This document shows, one piece after another, positions 1 through 6,657 of a stretch of 14,683 nucleotides of DNA. Position 1 is the first letter of the stretch. The number at the start of each line of letters is the position of its first letter. Origin of the DNA: Eubacteriales bacterium (GTDB lineage Bacteria; Bacillota; Clostridia; Lachnospirales; Lachnospiraceae); NCBI GenBank assembly GCA_030536565.1, contig JAUNPT010000044.1, positions 1-14,683 of the forward strand, given 5' to 3'. Both the position numbers and the translations under genes were made by a program. The notes beneath the pieces were generated by a model. It was not told the DNA's origin. It did not search any database and was given only the letters and a program-made list of their open reading frames with translations.

Positions 1-1
1 A

Positions 2-1639
2 TTTTTTGTATTGCTGGCAGCTTTGGCAGCAGGTTTTTTAATAAACAGATATTCTCCTACAAATGAGAGAATGAGCGGATATATATTTTTTGATGTGCCA
101 AAGGAGACCGAAAATCTTGTGATTATAGATGGAGAGAGATATCCTGATACAGGCTGTTATATTGATGGACAGCTTTATCTTGCACAGGAGTTTATTGCAA
201 AAAATATTAATGTGAGATATTACTACGATAAAGAAAGTAACGGGGTGCTTTATACAGACTCTAAAAAAACGTATACATTTTTACCGGGAGATAAAAATTA
301 TAGTGACAGCAGCAAAGAAAACTATACATCAGAATATCCGGTTGCTGTGGATAAAGATGGAATGGTATATCTTAACTGGGAGTTTGTAGCAGGACATACT
401 AACTGTACGTATGAATATGGAACCGAGCCGGCAAGACTTAGCATAAAGCTGTCACATGATGAGGTTACAACAGTTACTTCAACTAAAAAAACAGCGCTGC
501 GTTACAGAGCAGGAATTAAAAGTCCTATTCTGGAGGAGATAAAAGAAGGAACACAGCTTCAGTATGTGGATGGTGTTGATGACTGGTCAAGGGTAATAAC
601 ACCTTCAGGTTTTAGCGGATATGTAAAAAATTCAACAATTTCAGAGCAGGTAACAGATATACCAGAGGATACATTTACGGATAATCATGAGAAAATAACG
701 AAAGATTACAAGATTTCCCTTGCATGGTTTCAGGTGGCAGGTACATTTGGAAATGAGCTTATTGACGATTATCTGACAGGAACTTCTGGGATAACAACAA
801 TTTCACCTACATGGTATTCTATTACAGATGAAGCAGGAAATATGGATTCATATGCAACAGAAGGCTTCGTATCAGATATGCATTCCAGAGGAATAGAAGT
901 ATGGCCTTTAGTGAGTGATTTTAATACAGAGGTGGATTTTAAAGCGCTGTACTCAAGTAAAACATCAAGGACAAATATTATAAGCAGGCTTATGGCAGAT
1001 GCAAAAAAATATGATTATGATGGAATCAATATTGATTTTGAAAATATCAGAACAGCTTACAGTCAGGATTTTCTTCAGTTTATAAGAGAACTGTCAGTGG
1101 AGTGTGAAAAAGAGCAGCTGGTTCTTTCTACTGATAATTATAAGCCGGAAAGTTATAATGAGTGTTATAATTTAAAGGAGCAGGCGTCATATATTGATTA
1201 TTCGGTTCTGATGGCGTATGACGAGCATTACAGCGGCTCAGATGCGGGGTCGGTTGCGTCTCTGCCATTTGTTGAAGAAGGAATTAAGGATATGATAAAG
1301 CTTGTTCCTAAAGAGCAGGTTCTTGCAGCAGTTCCTTTTTATACAAGGGTATGGACAACAAAGGCATCAGGAACGACAAGTGTGGCTGTAAGCATGCAGA
1401 CGGCACTTGACCAGTTAAGTATCTATGGTGTGTCGGCTTTATGGTCAGAGGAAAGCGGGCAGTATATAATGTCTGCAGAAGGAAATGGAGGGACTGTACA
1501 GATTTGGTTTGAGGAAGACCGCTCTATTGGAGAAAAGATGAAGAAGATAAAGCAGTATGATATTGCGGGAGCTGCAGCATGGAGGCTGGGGCTTGAAAAT
1601 TCTTCAGTATGGGATGTAATAAACCAGTATCTTAATTAG
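2..1639 (+). CDS. Membrane-anchored GH18 glycosidase with SH3 domain (YaaH/SleL/YdhD-like), 5'-truncated
   Basis: The reading frame is open to the window edge, so the true start lies upstream; residue numbers here count from the TTG at 11. The first visible residues (FFVLLAALAAGFLIN) are the end of a hydrophobic signal anchor, so the rest is probably extracytoplasmic. Residues about 30-148 resemble two copper-amine-oxidase-N-like stalk repeats, about 152-212 form a bacterial SH3 domain, and about 232-542 are the glycosyl hydrolase 18 barrel. The GH18 signature DGINIDFE is at 337-344, with E344 as the expected catalytic acid. The later MAYDEHY and AAAWRLGLE segments match the YaaH/SleL subgroup, which cleaves N-acetylglucosaminyl bonds in (cortex) peptidoglycan. 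The next gene is an amidase, which supports a wall role. Exact substrate is inference; a wall-remodelling enzyme unrelated to spores is equally possible. Confidence 0.88.
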   Translation, partial: FFVLLAALAAGFLINRYSPTNERMSGYIFFDVPKETENLVIIDGERYPDTGCYIDGQLYLAQEFIAKNINVRYYYDKESNGVLYTDSKKTYTFLPGDKNYSDSSKENYTSEYPVAVDKDGMVYLNWEFVAGHTNCTYEYGTEPARLSIKLSHDEVTTVTSTKKTALRYRAGIKSPILEEIKEGTQLQYVDGVDDWSRVITPSGFSGYVKNSTISEQVTDIPEDTFTDNHEKITKDYKISLAWFQVAGTFGNELIDDYLTGTSGITTISPTWYSITDEAGNMDSYATEGFVSDMHSRGIEVWPLVSDFNTEVDFKALYSSKTSRTNIISRLMADAKKYDYDGINIDFENIRTAYSQDFLQFIRELSVECEKEQLVLSTDNYKPESYNECYNLKEQASYIDYSVLMAYDEHYSGSDAGSVASLPFVEEGIKDMIKLVPKEQVLAAVPFYTRVWTTKASGTTSVAVSMQTALDQLSIYGVSALWSEESGQYIMSAEGNGGTVQIWFEEDRSIGEKMKKIKQYDIAGAAAWRLGLENSSVWDVINQYLN

Positions 1640-1697
1640 AGAATAAAAAACACCGGAAAAACATATAAATATATAAATAAACCTATGGGTAAATGTG

Positions 1698-2441
1698 ATG
1701 AATAGAAAGCTGCTCATACCGGTTATGTCAGTCCTTATGCTGATAACAGTTTATGTGGCGTCCAATGTGGTGCTTCCGCAGACACATAGTGTTATGGCAG
1801 GGAATATAAGTGATAATGGAGTGATTAATGAAGCTGTGGATTTATCAGTGGATTTTTCAGGCAGATGTGTTGTTATTGACAGTGGACACGGAGGGATTGA
1901 CCCGGGAAAAGAAGGCCGGAACGGAGTTTTGGAAAAGGATATTAATCTGGCTATTGCCATGAAGCTAAAGGAGCTTCTTGAGCAGTCCCAGATAAGAGTT
2001 GTTATGACAAGAACTAAGGATGAAGGGCTGTATGAGGAAAACGATACAAATAAAAAGGCGGCTGACATGAAAAAAAGATGTGGTATCATTAACGATAGCG
2101 GCGCAGATATGGTAGTCAGCATTCATCAGAATAGTTTCCAAAGCGGGCTTGTAAAAGGGGCGCAGGTGTTTTATTATAAATATTCGGCAGAAGGAAAAGA
2201 GCTTGCTCAGATTATGCAGGAAAAGCTTATCGAGGAGCTGGATAATGATAATAAGCGGGTTGCAAAGGAGGATAATACCTATTATCTGCTTATAAATACA
2301 AAGATTCCAACTGTTATAGCAGAGTGTGGTTTTTTGTCAAATGACATGGAGGCAGAGCTGCTTGTTACTGAGGAATATCAGCAGAAGGTTGCCATGGCAT
2401 TATATGATGGAATAATAGAGTATTTGATTTCTCAAAAGTAA
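1698..2441 (+). CDS. cwlD: N-acetylmuramoyl-L-alanine amidase, CwlD-like (Amidase_3)
   Basis: This zinc amidase cuts the bond between N-acetylmuramic acid and L-alanine in peptidoglycan. Residues about 4-26 are a hydrophobic signal anchor and about 57-245 are the Amidase_3 domain. The zinc ligands are visible: H64 in SGHGG, E79 in LEKDINL and H143 in SIHQN. The catalytic glutamate is E209 in AECGFLSN. There are no extra wall-binding repeats. Length (247 aa) and this compact layout match CwlD, which makes muramic-delta-lactam in the spore cortex; a general cell-wall amidase is the alternative. A GTG lies directly before the chosen ATG (1695) and either could be used. No good Shine-Dalgarno sequence is seen upstream, unlike most neighbours. 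It lies 58 bases after the GH18 gene and directly before the tsaC ribosome binding site. Confidence 0.88.
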   Translation: MNRKLLIPVMSVLMLITVYVASNVVLPQTHSVMAGNISDNGVINEAVDLSVDFSGRCVVIDSGHGGIDPGKEGRNGVLEKDINLAIAMKLKELLEQSQIRVVMTRTKDEGLYEENDTNKKAADMKKRCGIINDSGADMVVSIHQNSFQSGLVKGAQVFYYKYSAEGKELAQIMQEKLIEELDNDNKRVAKEDNTYYLLINTKIPTVIAECGFLSNDMEAELLVTEEYQQKVAMALYDGIIEYLISQK

Positions 2442-2447
2442 AGGAGG
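2441..2447 (+). promoter_or_regulatory. Ribosome binding site fixing the TTG start of tsaC
   Basis: AAGGAGG lies 6 bases before the TTG at 2454 and overlaps the last base of the amidase stop codon. It is a near-perfect anti-16S match and supports the unusual TTG start. Confidence 0.8.
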
Positions 2448-2453
2448 CAAAGG

Positions 2454-3512
2454 TTGAAAACAATCATTGCGAAGATACAAAAGGATAATGAGCTGGAAAA
2501 TAAGGAGATTTACAGGCGGGCAGGAGAGATTCTGCGTGGAGGCGGTCTTGTCGCATTTCCAACTGAGACGGTATATGGGCTTGGAGCAGATGCGCTGGAC
2601 GAAAAGGCTTCAGCAAAAATATATGCGGCTAAGGGAAGACCTTCTGATAACCCTCTTATTGTGCATATTGCTGATAAAAAAGATTTATATAAACTATCAA
2701 GCTGCGTTAATGATAATGCTGTAAGGCTGGCGCAAGCATTCTGGCCGGGGCCTCTGACTATGATTTTAAAGAAGGCGGATATAGTGCCAGCTTCAATCAC
2801 AGGAGGTCTTGATACGGTTGCCATAAGAATGCCAAGTCACCCAGTGGCAGAAAAGCTTATAAAAGAGGCTGGAGTTTATGTTGCAGCTCCAAGTGCTAAC
2901 ACATCTGGCAGGCCAAGTCCTACAAGGGCAGCGCACGTAATAGATGACCTTTCAGGAAGAATTGATATGATAATTGAAGATGATACTGTGGATATAGGTG
3001 TGGAATCTACAATTGTAGATTTAAGTGAAGAAGTTCCTACAATTTTAAGACCGGGATATATTACAGAGCAGATGCTTTCACAGGTGCTTGACAGCGTTAT
3101 AACAGACCCGGGAATTATGACCAGTGTGAAGGCCGGGGTGGTCCCAAAGGCTCCGGGAATGAAGTACAAGCATTATGCGCCCAATGCAGATTTGGCGATT
3201 GTGGAGGGCAGTATGGAGCATGTGATTGATTATATAAATACTGCGGTTAAGGAAAAAGAGAAACAGGGATTCAAAGTTGGGATAATGGCAACTGATGAAA
3301 CGAAAGACCGTTATAAGTCCGGAATGGTATATTCAGTTGGAAGCAGAAAAAGTGAAGCCTCTGTTGCTCATAATTTGTTTGCACAGTTAAGGGCGTTTGA
3401 CCAGCTGGGAGCCCAATATATATATTCTGAAAGTTTTTCAACGGATAATGTGGGACAGGCTGTTATGAACAGGTTGATAAAGGCAGCAGGACATACTATA
3501 ATAAATGTCTAG
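2454..3512 (+). CDS. tsaC: L-threonylcarbamoyladenylate synthase, Sua5/YwlC type (tRNA t6A synthesis)
   Basis: It makes threonylcarbamoyl-AMP from threonine, bicarbonate and ATP, the first step of N6-threonylcarbamoyladenosine (t6A37) formation on ANN-decoding tRNAs, in the cytoplasm. Residues about 20-205 are the YrdC-like domain, with PTETVYGLG at 36-44, KGRPSDNPL at 60-68 and the SANTSGRPSPT segment at 147-157. The linker motif PGMKYKHYAP is at 234-243, followed by a C-terminal Sua5 domain (about 245-352). At 352 aa it is the long two-domain Sua5/YwlC form rather than short TsaC. The TTG start is supported by the AAGGAGG at 2441-2447. In B. subtilis the homologue ywlC also lies upstream of ywlE and rpiB, as here, which strengthens the assignment. 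Confidence 0.95.
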   Translation: MKTIIAKIQKDNELENKEIYRRAGEILRGGGLVAFPTETVYGLGADALDEKASAKIYAAKGRPSDNPLIVHIADKKDLYKLSSCVNDNAVRLAQAFWPGPLTMILKKADIVPASITGGLDTVAIRMPSHPVAEKLIKEAGVYVAAPSANTSGRPSPTRAAHVIDDLSGRIDMIIEDDTVDIGVESTIVDLSEEVPTILRPGYITEQMLSQVLDSVITDPGIMTSVKAGVVPKAPGMKYKHYAPNADLAIVEGSMEHVIDYINTAVKEKEKQGFKVGIMATDETKDRYKSGMVYSVGSRKSEASVAHNLFAQLRAFDQLGAQYIYSESFSTDNVGQAVMNRLIKAAGHTIINV

Positions 3513-3544
3513 TGAGAACTAGAATTGTAAGGTGGTTTATAAGT

Positions 3545-4009
3545 ATGAATAGATTTAATAAAATTATTTTCGTATGTATAGGAAACACCTGTAGAAGCCC
3601 TATGGCAGCTACAATAATGCACGCATTTCTGCCGGAGATGCTTGTTGAATCAAGAGGAATGGTAGTGCTTTTTCCAGAACCTTATAATCCAAAGGCTGTT
3701 GCGGTGTGTTCGAGACATAATATGATTATGCCAAGTAATTGTGCAACAGAGCTGACAGGAGAAGATTTTAGCAACGATACGCTGGTATTAGTTATGAACA
3801 AGGATATGAAGCATAAAATTTATGATACATTTGCAACTGCAATTAATGTATATACGTTAGGTGAATTTGCCGGAGAGACAGATGTGGAGATAGCAGACCC
3901 TTATGGAAAGGGAGCAGAGGAATATAACAGCTGCTTTGAAGGACTGTACCGCCTGATAGAAAAGTCGGCAGAGATATTAAAGGATAATAAAAATAAGGAG
4001 GATTATTAA
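3545..4009 (+). CDS. ywlE: Low-molecular-weight phosphatase, YwlE-like (probable protein-arginine phosphatase)
   Basis: This is a 154-aa LMW-PTP fold enzyme. The P-loop CIGNTCRS spans residues 11-18, with nucleophile C11 and phosphate-binding R17. D118 in DPYG is the expected general acid. In B. subtilis YwlE, a threonine in the GNTC part of the loop favours phosphoarginine, whereas eukaryotic LMW-PTPs carry isoleucine there; this protein has the threonine (T15). That suggests it reverses McsB-type arginine phosphorylation, but tyrosine phosphatase activity cannot be excluded. The ATG at 3545 is preferred because AAGGTGG (3529-3535) lies 9 bases upstream; a GTG at 3512 overlapping the tsaC stop has no ribosome binding site. 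Its stop is immediately followed by the GTG of rpiB, so the two are probably translationally coupled. Confidence 0.9.
   Translation: MNRFNKIIFVCIGNTCRSPMAATIMHAFLPEMLVESRGMVVLFPEPYNPKAVAVCSRHNMIMPSNCATELTGEDFSNDTLVLVMNKDMKHKIYDTFATAINVYTLGEFAGETDVEIADPYGKGAEEYNSCFEGLYRLIEKSAEILKDNKNKEDY
3995..4001 (+). promoter_or_regulatory. Ribosome binding site fixing the GTG start of rpiB
   Basis: AAGGAGG inside the end of the ywlE gene, 8 bases before the GTG at 4010. It supports a GTG start that abuts the ywlE stop codon. Confidence 0.75.
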
Positions 4010-4438
4010 GTGATAGCGATAGGATGTGACCATGGAGCATTGGAATTAAAGAATCAGATAATTGAACATTTGAAAAAAAGGGGGCTTGAGTGTAAGGACG
4101 TAGGGACATATACTGATGAATCCTGCGATTATCCAGAGTATGCACATAAGGTGACTGATTTGGTGCTGTCAGGTGAATGCAGTGAGGGTATTCTTCTTTG
4201 TGGAACAGGAATTGGCATGAGCATGGCTGCCAATAAGGTAAAGGGAATCAGAGCGGCTCTTTGTGGTGACTGTTTTAGTGCACAGGCAACAAAGGAGCAT
4301 AATAATGCAAATGTATTGTGCATGGGAGCAAGAGTTATTGGGCCGGAGCTTGCATTTAGAATTACAGATACTTTTTTAGATTCAAGGTTTTCGGGTGACG
4401 AAAGACATATAAGAAGAGTCAGTAAGCTTGAGGATTAA
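4010..4438 (+). CDS. rpiB: Ribose-5-phosphate isomerase B
   Basis: It interconverts ribose 5-phosphate and ribulose 5-phosphate in the pentose phosphate pathway. At 142 aa it has the usual RpiB length. The N-terminal IGCDHGA segment (residues 4-10) contains the conserved Asp-His pair. CGTGIGMS at 64-71 supplies the catalytic-base cysteine C64 and the anion hole, and KEHNNANVLCMGAR around 95-108 is the second conserved block, with H97. RpiB/LacA/LacB are one family; the 64-71 block and the housekeeping context favour RpiB. It starts with GTG directly after the ywlE stop. Ribose 5-phosphate is the precursor of PRPP, the substrate of the next gene product (Upp), so the two are metabolically adjacent. 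Confidence 0.95.
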   Translation: MIAIGCDHGALELKNQIIEHLKKRGLECKDVGTYTDESCDYPEYAHKVTDLVLSGECSEGILLCGTGIGMSMAANKVKGIRAALCGDCFSAQATKEHNNANVLCMGARVIGPELAFRITDTFLDSRFSGDERHIRRVSKLED

Positions 4439-4469
4439 TTTTAAATAAAATACAGAAATGGAGAGAAAA

Positions 4470-5099
4470 ATGGCGAATATAGTTGTTATGGAACACCCAC
4501 TTATTAAGCATAAGATTGGAATTGCAAGAAGAATTGAAACTGGTTCAAAGGATTTTAGGCAGCTTATCAGTGAGGTTGCTATGCTTATGTGCTATGAAGC
4601 AACAAGAGACTTAGAGCTTCAGGAAGTAGACATTGAAACACCAATCTGTGCTACAACAGTTCAGGAGCTGAAGGGAAAGAAGCTCGCAGTCGTTCCTATT
4701 TTAAGAGCCGGTCTTGGTATGGTAGATGGAATGCTTAGTATGATTCCAGCTGCAAAGGTTGGTCATATTGGATTGTTCAGAGATGAGACAACCCATGAAC
4801 CAGTTGAGTATTACTGCAAGATGCCTGAGGACATTTCAGAGAGGGAGGTATTTGTAGTTGACCCTATGCTTGCAACAGGCGGCTCAGCATCAGCGGCAAT
4901 TACAATGATTAAAAACAGAGGCGCAAAGAAGCTTCACTTTATGTGTATTATTGCGGCACCGGAAGGCCTTGAAAGATTAAGAAGGGATCATCCAGATGTT
5001 GATATCTATATTGGTGCCTTAGATGAAAAGCTGAACGATAACAAGTACATTATTCCGGGTCTTGGAGATGCCGGGGATAGAATTTTTGGTACAAAGTAG
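4470..5099 (+). CDS. upp: Uracil phosphoribosyltransferase
   Basis: It converts uracil and PRPP to UMP and pyrophosphate (pyrimidine salvage, cytoplasm). With the ATG at 4470 the protein is 209 aa, the normal length for the family. The PRPP-binding motif is DPMLATGGSA at 131-140, and the C-terminal GLGDAGDRIFGTK (197-209) is the uracil-binding signature. The earlier in-frame ATG at 4458 has no ribosome binding site, while GGAGAG at 4460-4465 precedes 4470, although spacing is short (4 bases). It lies 31 bases after rpiB and is followed by a hairpin terminator. The upp gene also sits just ahead of the ATP synthase operon in B. subtilis; here a deaminase, a repeat and a reverse gene intervene. 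Confidence 0.96.
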   Translation: MANIVVMEHPLIKHKIGIARRIETGSKDFRQLISEVAMLMCYEATRDLELQEVDIETPICATTVQELKGKKLAVVPILRAGLGMVDGMLSMIPAAKVGHIGLFRDETTHEPVEYYCKMPEDISEREVFVVDPMLATGGSASAAITMIKNRGAKKLHFMCIIAAPEGLERLRRDHPDVDIYIGALDEKLNDNKYIIPGLGDAGDRIFGTK

Positions 5100-5110
5100 T
5101 TAATTGACAG

Positions 5111-5134
5111 CGGGGCATTTACATGCCCCGTTTT
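5111..5134 (+). terminator. Rho-independent terminator after upp
   Basis: CGGGGCAT (5111-5118) and ATGCCCCG (5123-5130) form a perfect 8-bp GC-rich stem with a TTAC loop, followed by TTTT. It begins 11 bases after the upp stop. The T tract is short, so termination may be partial and let some transcripts run into the deaminase gene, for which no convincing separate promoter is visible. Confidence 0.75.
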
Positions 5135-5174
5135 GTGCAGGCACATGTTGGTATTATCGGAATGGAGAAATGTT

Positions 5175-5660
5175 ATGAATCAGAAAAGAAAAGATTATAT
5201 ATCATGGGACGAATATTTTATGGGAGTGGCAAAGCTTTCAGCTATGCGCTCAAAGGATCCAAACACTCAGGTTGGAGCTTGTATTGTAAGTGAGGATAAC
5301 AAGATTTTATCAATGGGATATAATGGACTGCCAAGAGGCTGTTCAGATGATGAGTTCCCTTGGTCCAGAGAAGGCGACCCTCTTGATAATAAGTATATCT
5401 ATACTGCACATAGTGAATTGAATGCAATACTTAATTACAGAGGCGGAAGTCTGTATAACGCTAAGATGTATGTGACACTGTTTCCTTGTAATGAATGTGC
5501 CAAGGCAATTATTCAGGCGGGAATCAAGACATTGGTTTATGACTGCGATAAGTATGCAGATACAGCGTCGGTAATTGCATCTAAGAGAATGCTCAATGCA
5601 GCAGGTGTGAGATATTATAAGTATGATAAGACAGGACGAAAGATAGAAATAGAGCTATAA
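5175..5660 (+). CDS. comEB: dCMP deaminase, ComEB-like
   Basis: A 161-aa zinc-dependent cytidine/deoxycytidylate deaminase family protein. The zinc and catalytic residues are H79 and E81 in the HSELNAIL segment, and C105 and C108 in PCNEC. The family converts dCMP to dUMP, feeding dTMP synthesis. The YNGLPRG block (49-55) is typical of dCMP deaminases and argues against a tRNA adenosine or free cytidine deaminase. The ATG at 5175 is chosen because GGAGA (5164-5168) lies 6 bases upstream; the frame is open further back to a TTG at 5133, but that lies in the terminator tail. It follows upp after the terminator, so both are pyrimidine genes. The stop codon lies within the left end of the large inverted repeat. 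Confidence 0.93.
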   Translation: MNQKRKDYISWDEYFMGVAKLSAMRSKDPNTQVGACIVSEDNKILSMGYNGLPRGCSDDEFPWSREGDPLDNKYIYTAHSELNAILNYRGGSLYNAKMYVTLFPCNECAKAIIQAGIKTLVYDCDKYADTASVIASKRMLNAAGVRYYKYDKTGRKIEIEL

Positions 5661-5902
5661 AATAAGGGGATGTTGCACTAAAAAAAATTAGTGTGACGCC
5701 ATCAATGACATAATAAGGCAATATATAGTTTATGCATTTCAGGCACGCTTACGCTGCTTACGCCTCGCAGCGGATACTAAATTCGCACGTTGCGCTCATT
5801 AAGTACCGGCGGGCTCAAAGCACCTGAAACTACATAAACTATATATTGCCTTTACATAAAATAGAGGCGCCACACTAATTCTTTGATATGTTCCCTTATT
5901 TT
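5659..5902. repeat. Large nested inverted-repeat element (MITE-like or giant hairpin), about 244 bp
   Basis: Four nested arm pairs are visible. Outermost is AAAATAAGGG (5659-5668) with CCCTTATTTT (5893-5902), perfect. Next is 5686-5700 with 5866-5880 (AATTAGTGTG... arm), 14 of 15. Next is 5715-5734 with 5833-5852, a perfect 20-bp pair beginning AAGGCAATATATAG. Innermost is TTTCAGG (5737-5743) with CCTGAAA (5823-5829). The apical part (5744-5822) is GC-richer than its surroundings and holds a tandem GCTTACGC (5747-5754 and 5756-5763) and a small hairpin CGCTGC/GCAGCG (5752-5757, 5767-5772). No ORF is inside. It fills the gap between the convergent deaminase and DUF402 genes and ends in T runs on both strands, so it may act as a two-way terminator. 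No clear target-site duplication is seen. Mobile origin is inference. Confidence 0.8.
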
Positions 5903-5933
5903 TGCAGCTGTGCTTTTATATTATGTATGGAAC

Positions 5934-6401
5934 TTATAAATAACTATCCAGTACCTTCAAATATTCCTCAAAACTTTTGTCATAAATAGCAGTCAGCAGA
6001 TTATTTAGCTTGTGCAGCGAGGATACCAGCATCTCGTTGCTGATTAGCCCTAAGCTGCAGGCATCTGCTAATTCGTCAAGGTCAACAACCTTTACCTGAT
6101 TGTCTTTAATTATGACATCTGCCAGTAAATCAGTGAATGTGTATGTATCTTTACTGGCATTATAGAATGTATCAATAATATCACAGTATATATAAGCAAG
6201 AGTGTTGTCTTCTTTAAAAAATCTGCTGATTTTCCAGCCCTTATCAAGGACATAATAAGATATGCCATGGGAAAAATCTGCCTTAGGGCGGAATGTTTTC
6301 CACTTTGTAATAATCTGGTTGTGTTCTATGTGAATAATCTGATCATCTTTTAGGCTGATACACTCAGCTGGAATTAAGCGTTTTCTGAAAAGAGTGGTCA
6401 T
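5934..6401 (-). CDS. DUF402 family protein (FomD/Ntdp-like, putative nucleotide phosphatase)
   Basis: A 155-aa cytoplasmic protein without signal or membrane segments. Residues about 45-120 carry the DUF402 pattern: an aromatic-rich strand (YYVLDKGWKISRFF, residues 49-62), then a D91..D95 pair in TDLLADV, and DLDELADA starting at D107 (D107, D109, E110), the acidic residues expected to bind divalent metal. Characterised relatives are FomD of fosfomycin synthesis and staphylococcal Ntdp, which hydrolyse nucleoside di- or triphosphates or CMP conjugates; the substrate here is unknown. The start at 6401 is supported by AGGGGG (6414-6409), 7 bases upstream; an earlier in-frame ATG at 6434 has no comparable site. 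It is the only minus-strand gene, convergent with the deaminase across the inverted repeat and divergent from the atp operon. Confidence 0.82.
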   Translation of the reverse strand: MTTLFRKRLIPAECISLKDDQIIHIEHNQIITKWKTFRPKADFSHGISYYVLDKGWKISRFFKEDNTLAYIYCDIIDTFYNASKDTYTFTDLLADVIIKDNQVKVVDLDELADACSLGLISNEMLVSSLHKLNNLLTAIYDKSFEEYLKVLDSYL

Positions 6402-6447
6402 TGTGATACCCCCTGAAAAAATTATAACGAACAAAATTTATAAAAAA

Positions 6448-6476
6448 ATTATAACAGCATTACAAAAAAATTACAA
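6448..6476 (-). promoter_or_regulatory. Promoter for the DUF402 gene
   Basis: On the minus strand, TTGTAA (6476-6471), a 17-base spacer and TATAAT (6453-6448), with TG one base before the -10 (extended -10). Transcription would begin near 6441, giving a leader of about 40 bases. Confidence 0.7.
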
Positions 6477-6499
6477 TTATTTATTAGGAAACTCAAAAA

Positions 6500-6538
6500 G
6501 AATTGAAAAAGTATAGAAAAACAATTCTAATTGAATTG
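6500..6538. promoter_or_regulatory. GAATTG/CAATTC half-sites around the atp -35 (possible operator)
   Basis: GAATTG occurs at 6500-6505 and 6533-6538 and its reverse complement CAATTC at 6522-6527. The last two form a 6-bp inverted repeat with a 5-base spacer whose right half overlaps the predicted -35. In DNA this AT-rich such repeats can arise by chance; no regulator is recognised. Confidence 0.3.
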
Positions 6539-6560
6539 AAATATACAGATAAAATATAAT
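6531..6560 (+). promoter_or_regulatory. Promoter for the ATP synthase operon
   Basis: TTGAAT (6531-6536), an 18-base spacer and a perfect TATAAT (6555-6560), sigma-A type. Transcription would begin near 6567, leaving an untranslated leader of about 90 bases before atpZ. It is the best match upstream of the operon. Confidence 0.65.
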
Positions 6561-6657
6561 TATTGGTGAATATTTAAAATTACGTAAATAAATAGACAAT
6601 CAATTGTTAAAATGCTACAATAATAACAAACTTTTGCGAAATGAGGCAGTAGAAGCT

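Noticed and set aside
1640..1697. Terminator or promoter between the GH18 and amidase genes
   Set aside because: No stem with a T tract was found, and the TATAAA-like stretches lack a matching -35 at proper spacing; the genes may be co-transcribed.
1751..2122. 123-codon open frame on the minus strand within the amidase gene
   Set aside because: It is antisense to a gene with all catalytic motifs intact; the product is serine/leucine/phenylalanine-rich and matches no known family.
3512..3544. GTG at 3512 overlapping the tsaC stop as the start of the phosphatase gene
   Set aside because: No ribosome binding site precedes it, and the added residues are not part of the LMW-PTP fold; ATG 3545 has AAGGTGG at good spacing and gives a normal length.
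5104..5132. Perfect TTGACA at 5104-5109 as a -35 for the deaminase gene
   Set aside because: At 16-18 bases downstream there is only the GC-rich terminator stem; no -10-like sequence is present.
5741..5772. Tandem GCTTACGC inside the palindromic element as a CRISPR or minisatellite
   Set aside because: Only two copies, one base apart, with no spacers and no cas genes in the window.
6596..6607. ACAAT-CA-ATTGT inverted repeat in the atp leader as an operator or start-region hairpin
   Set aside because: The arms are 5 bp and all but one pair are A-T, with a two-base loop; this is expected by chance in such AT-rich DNA.
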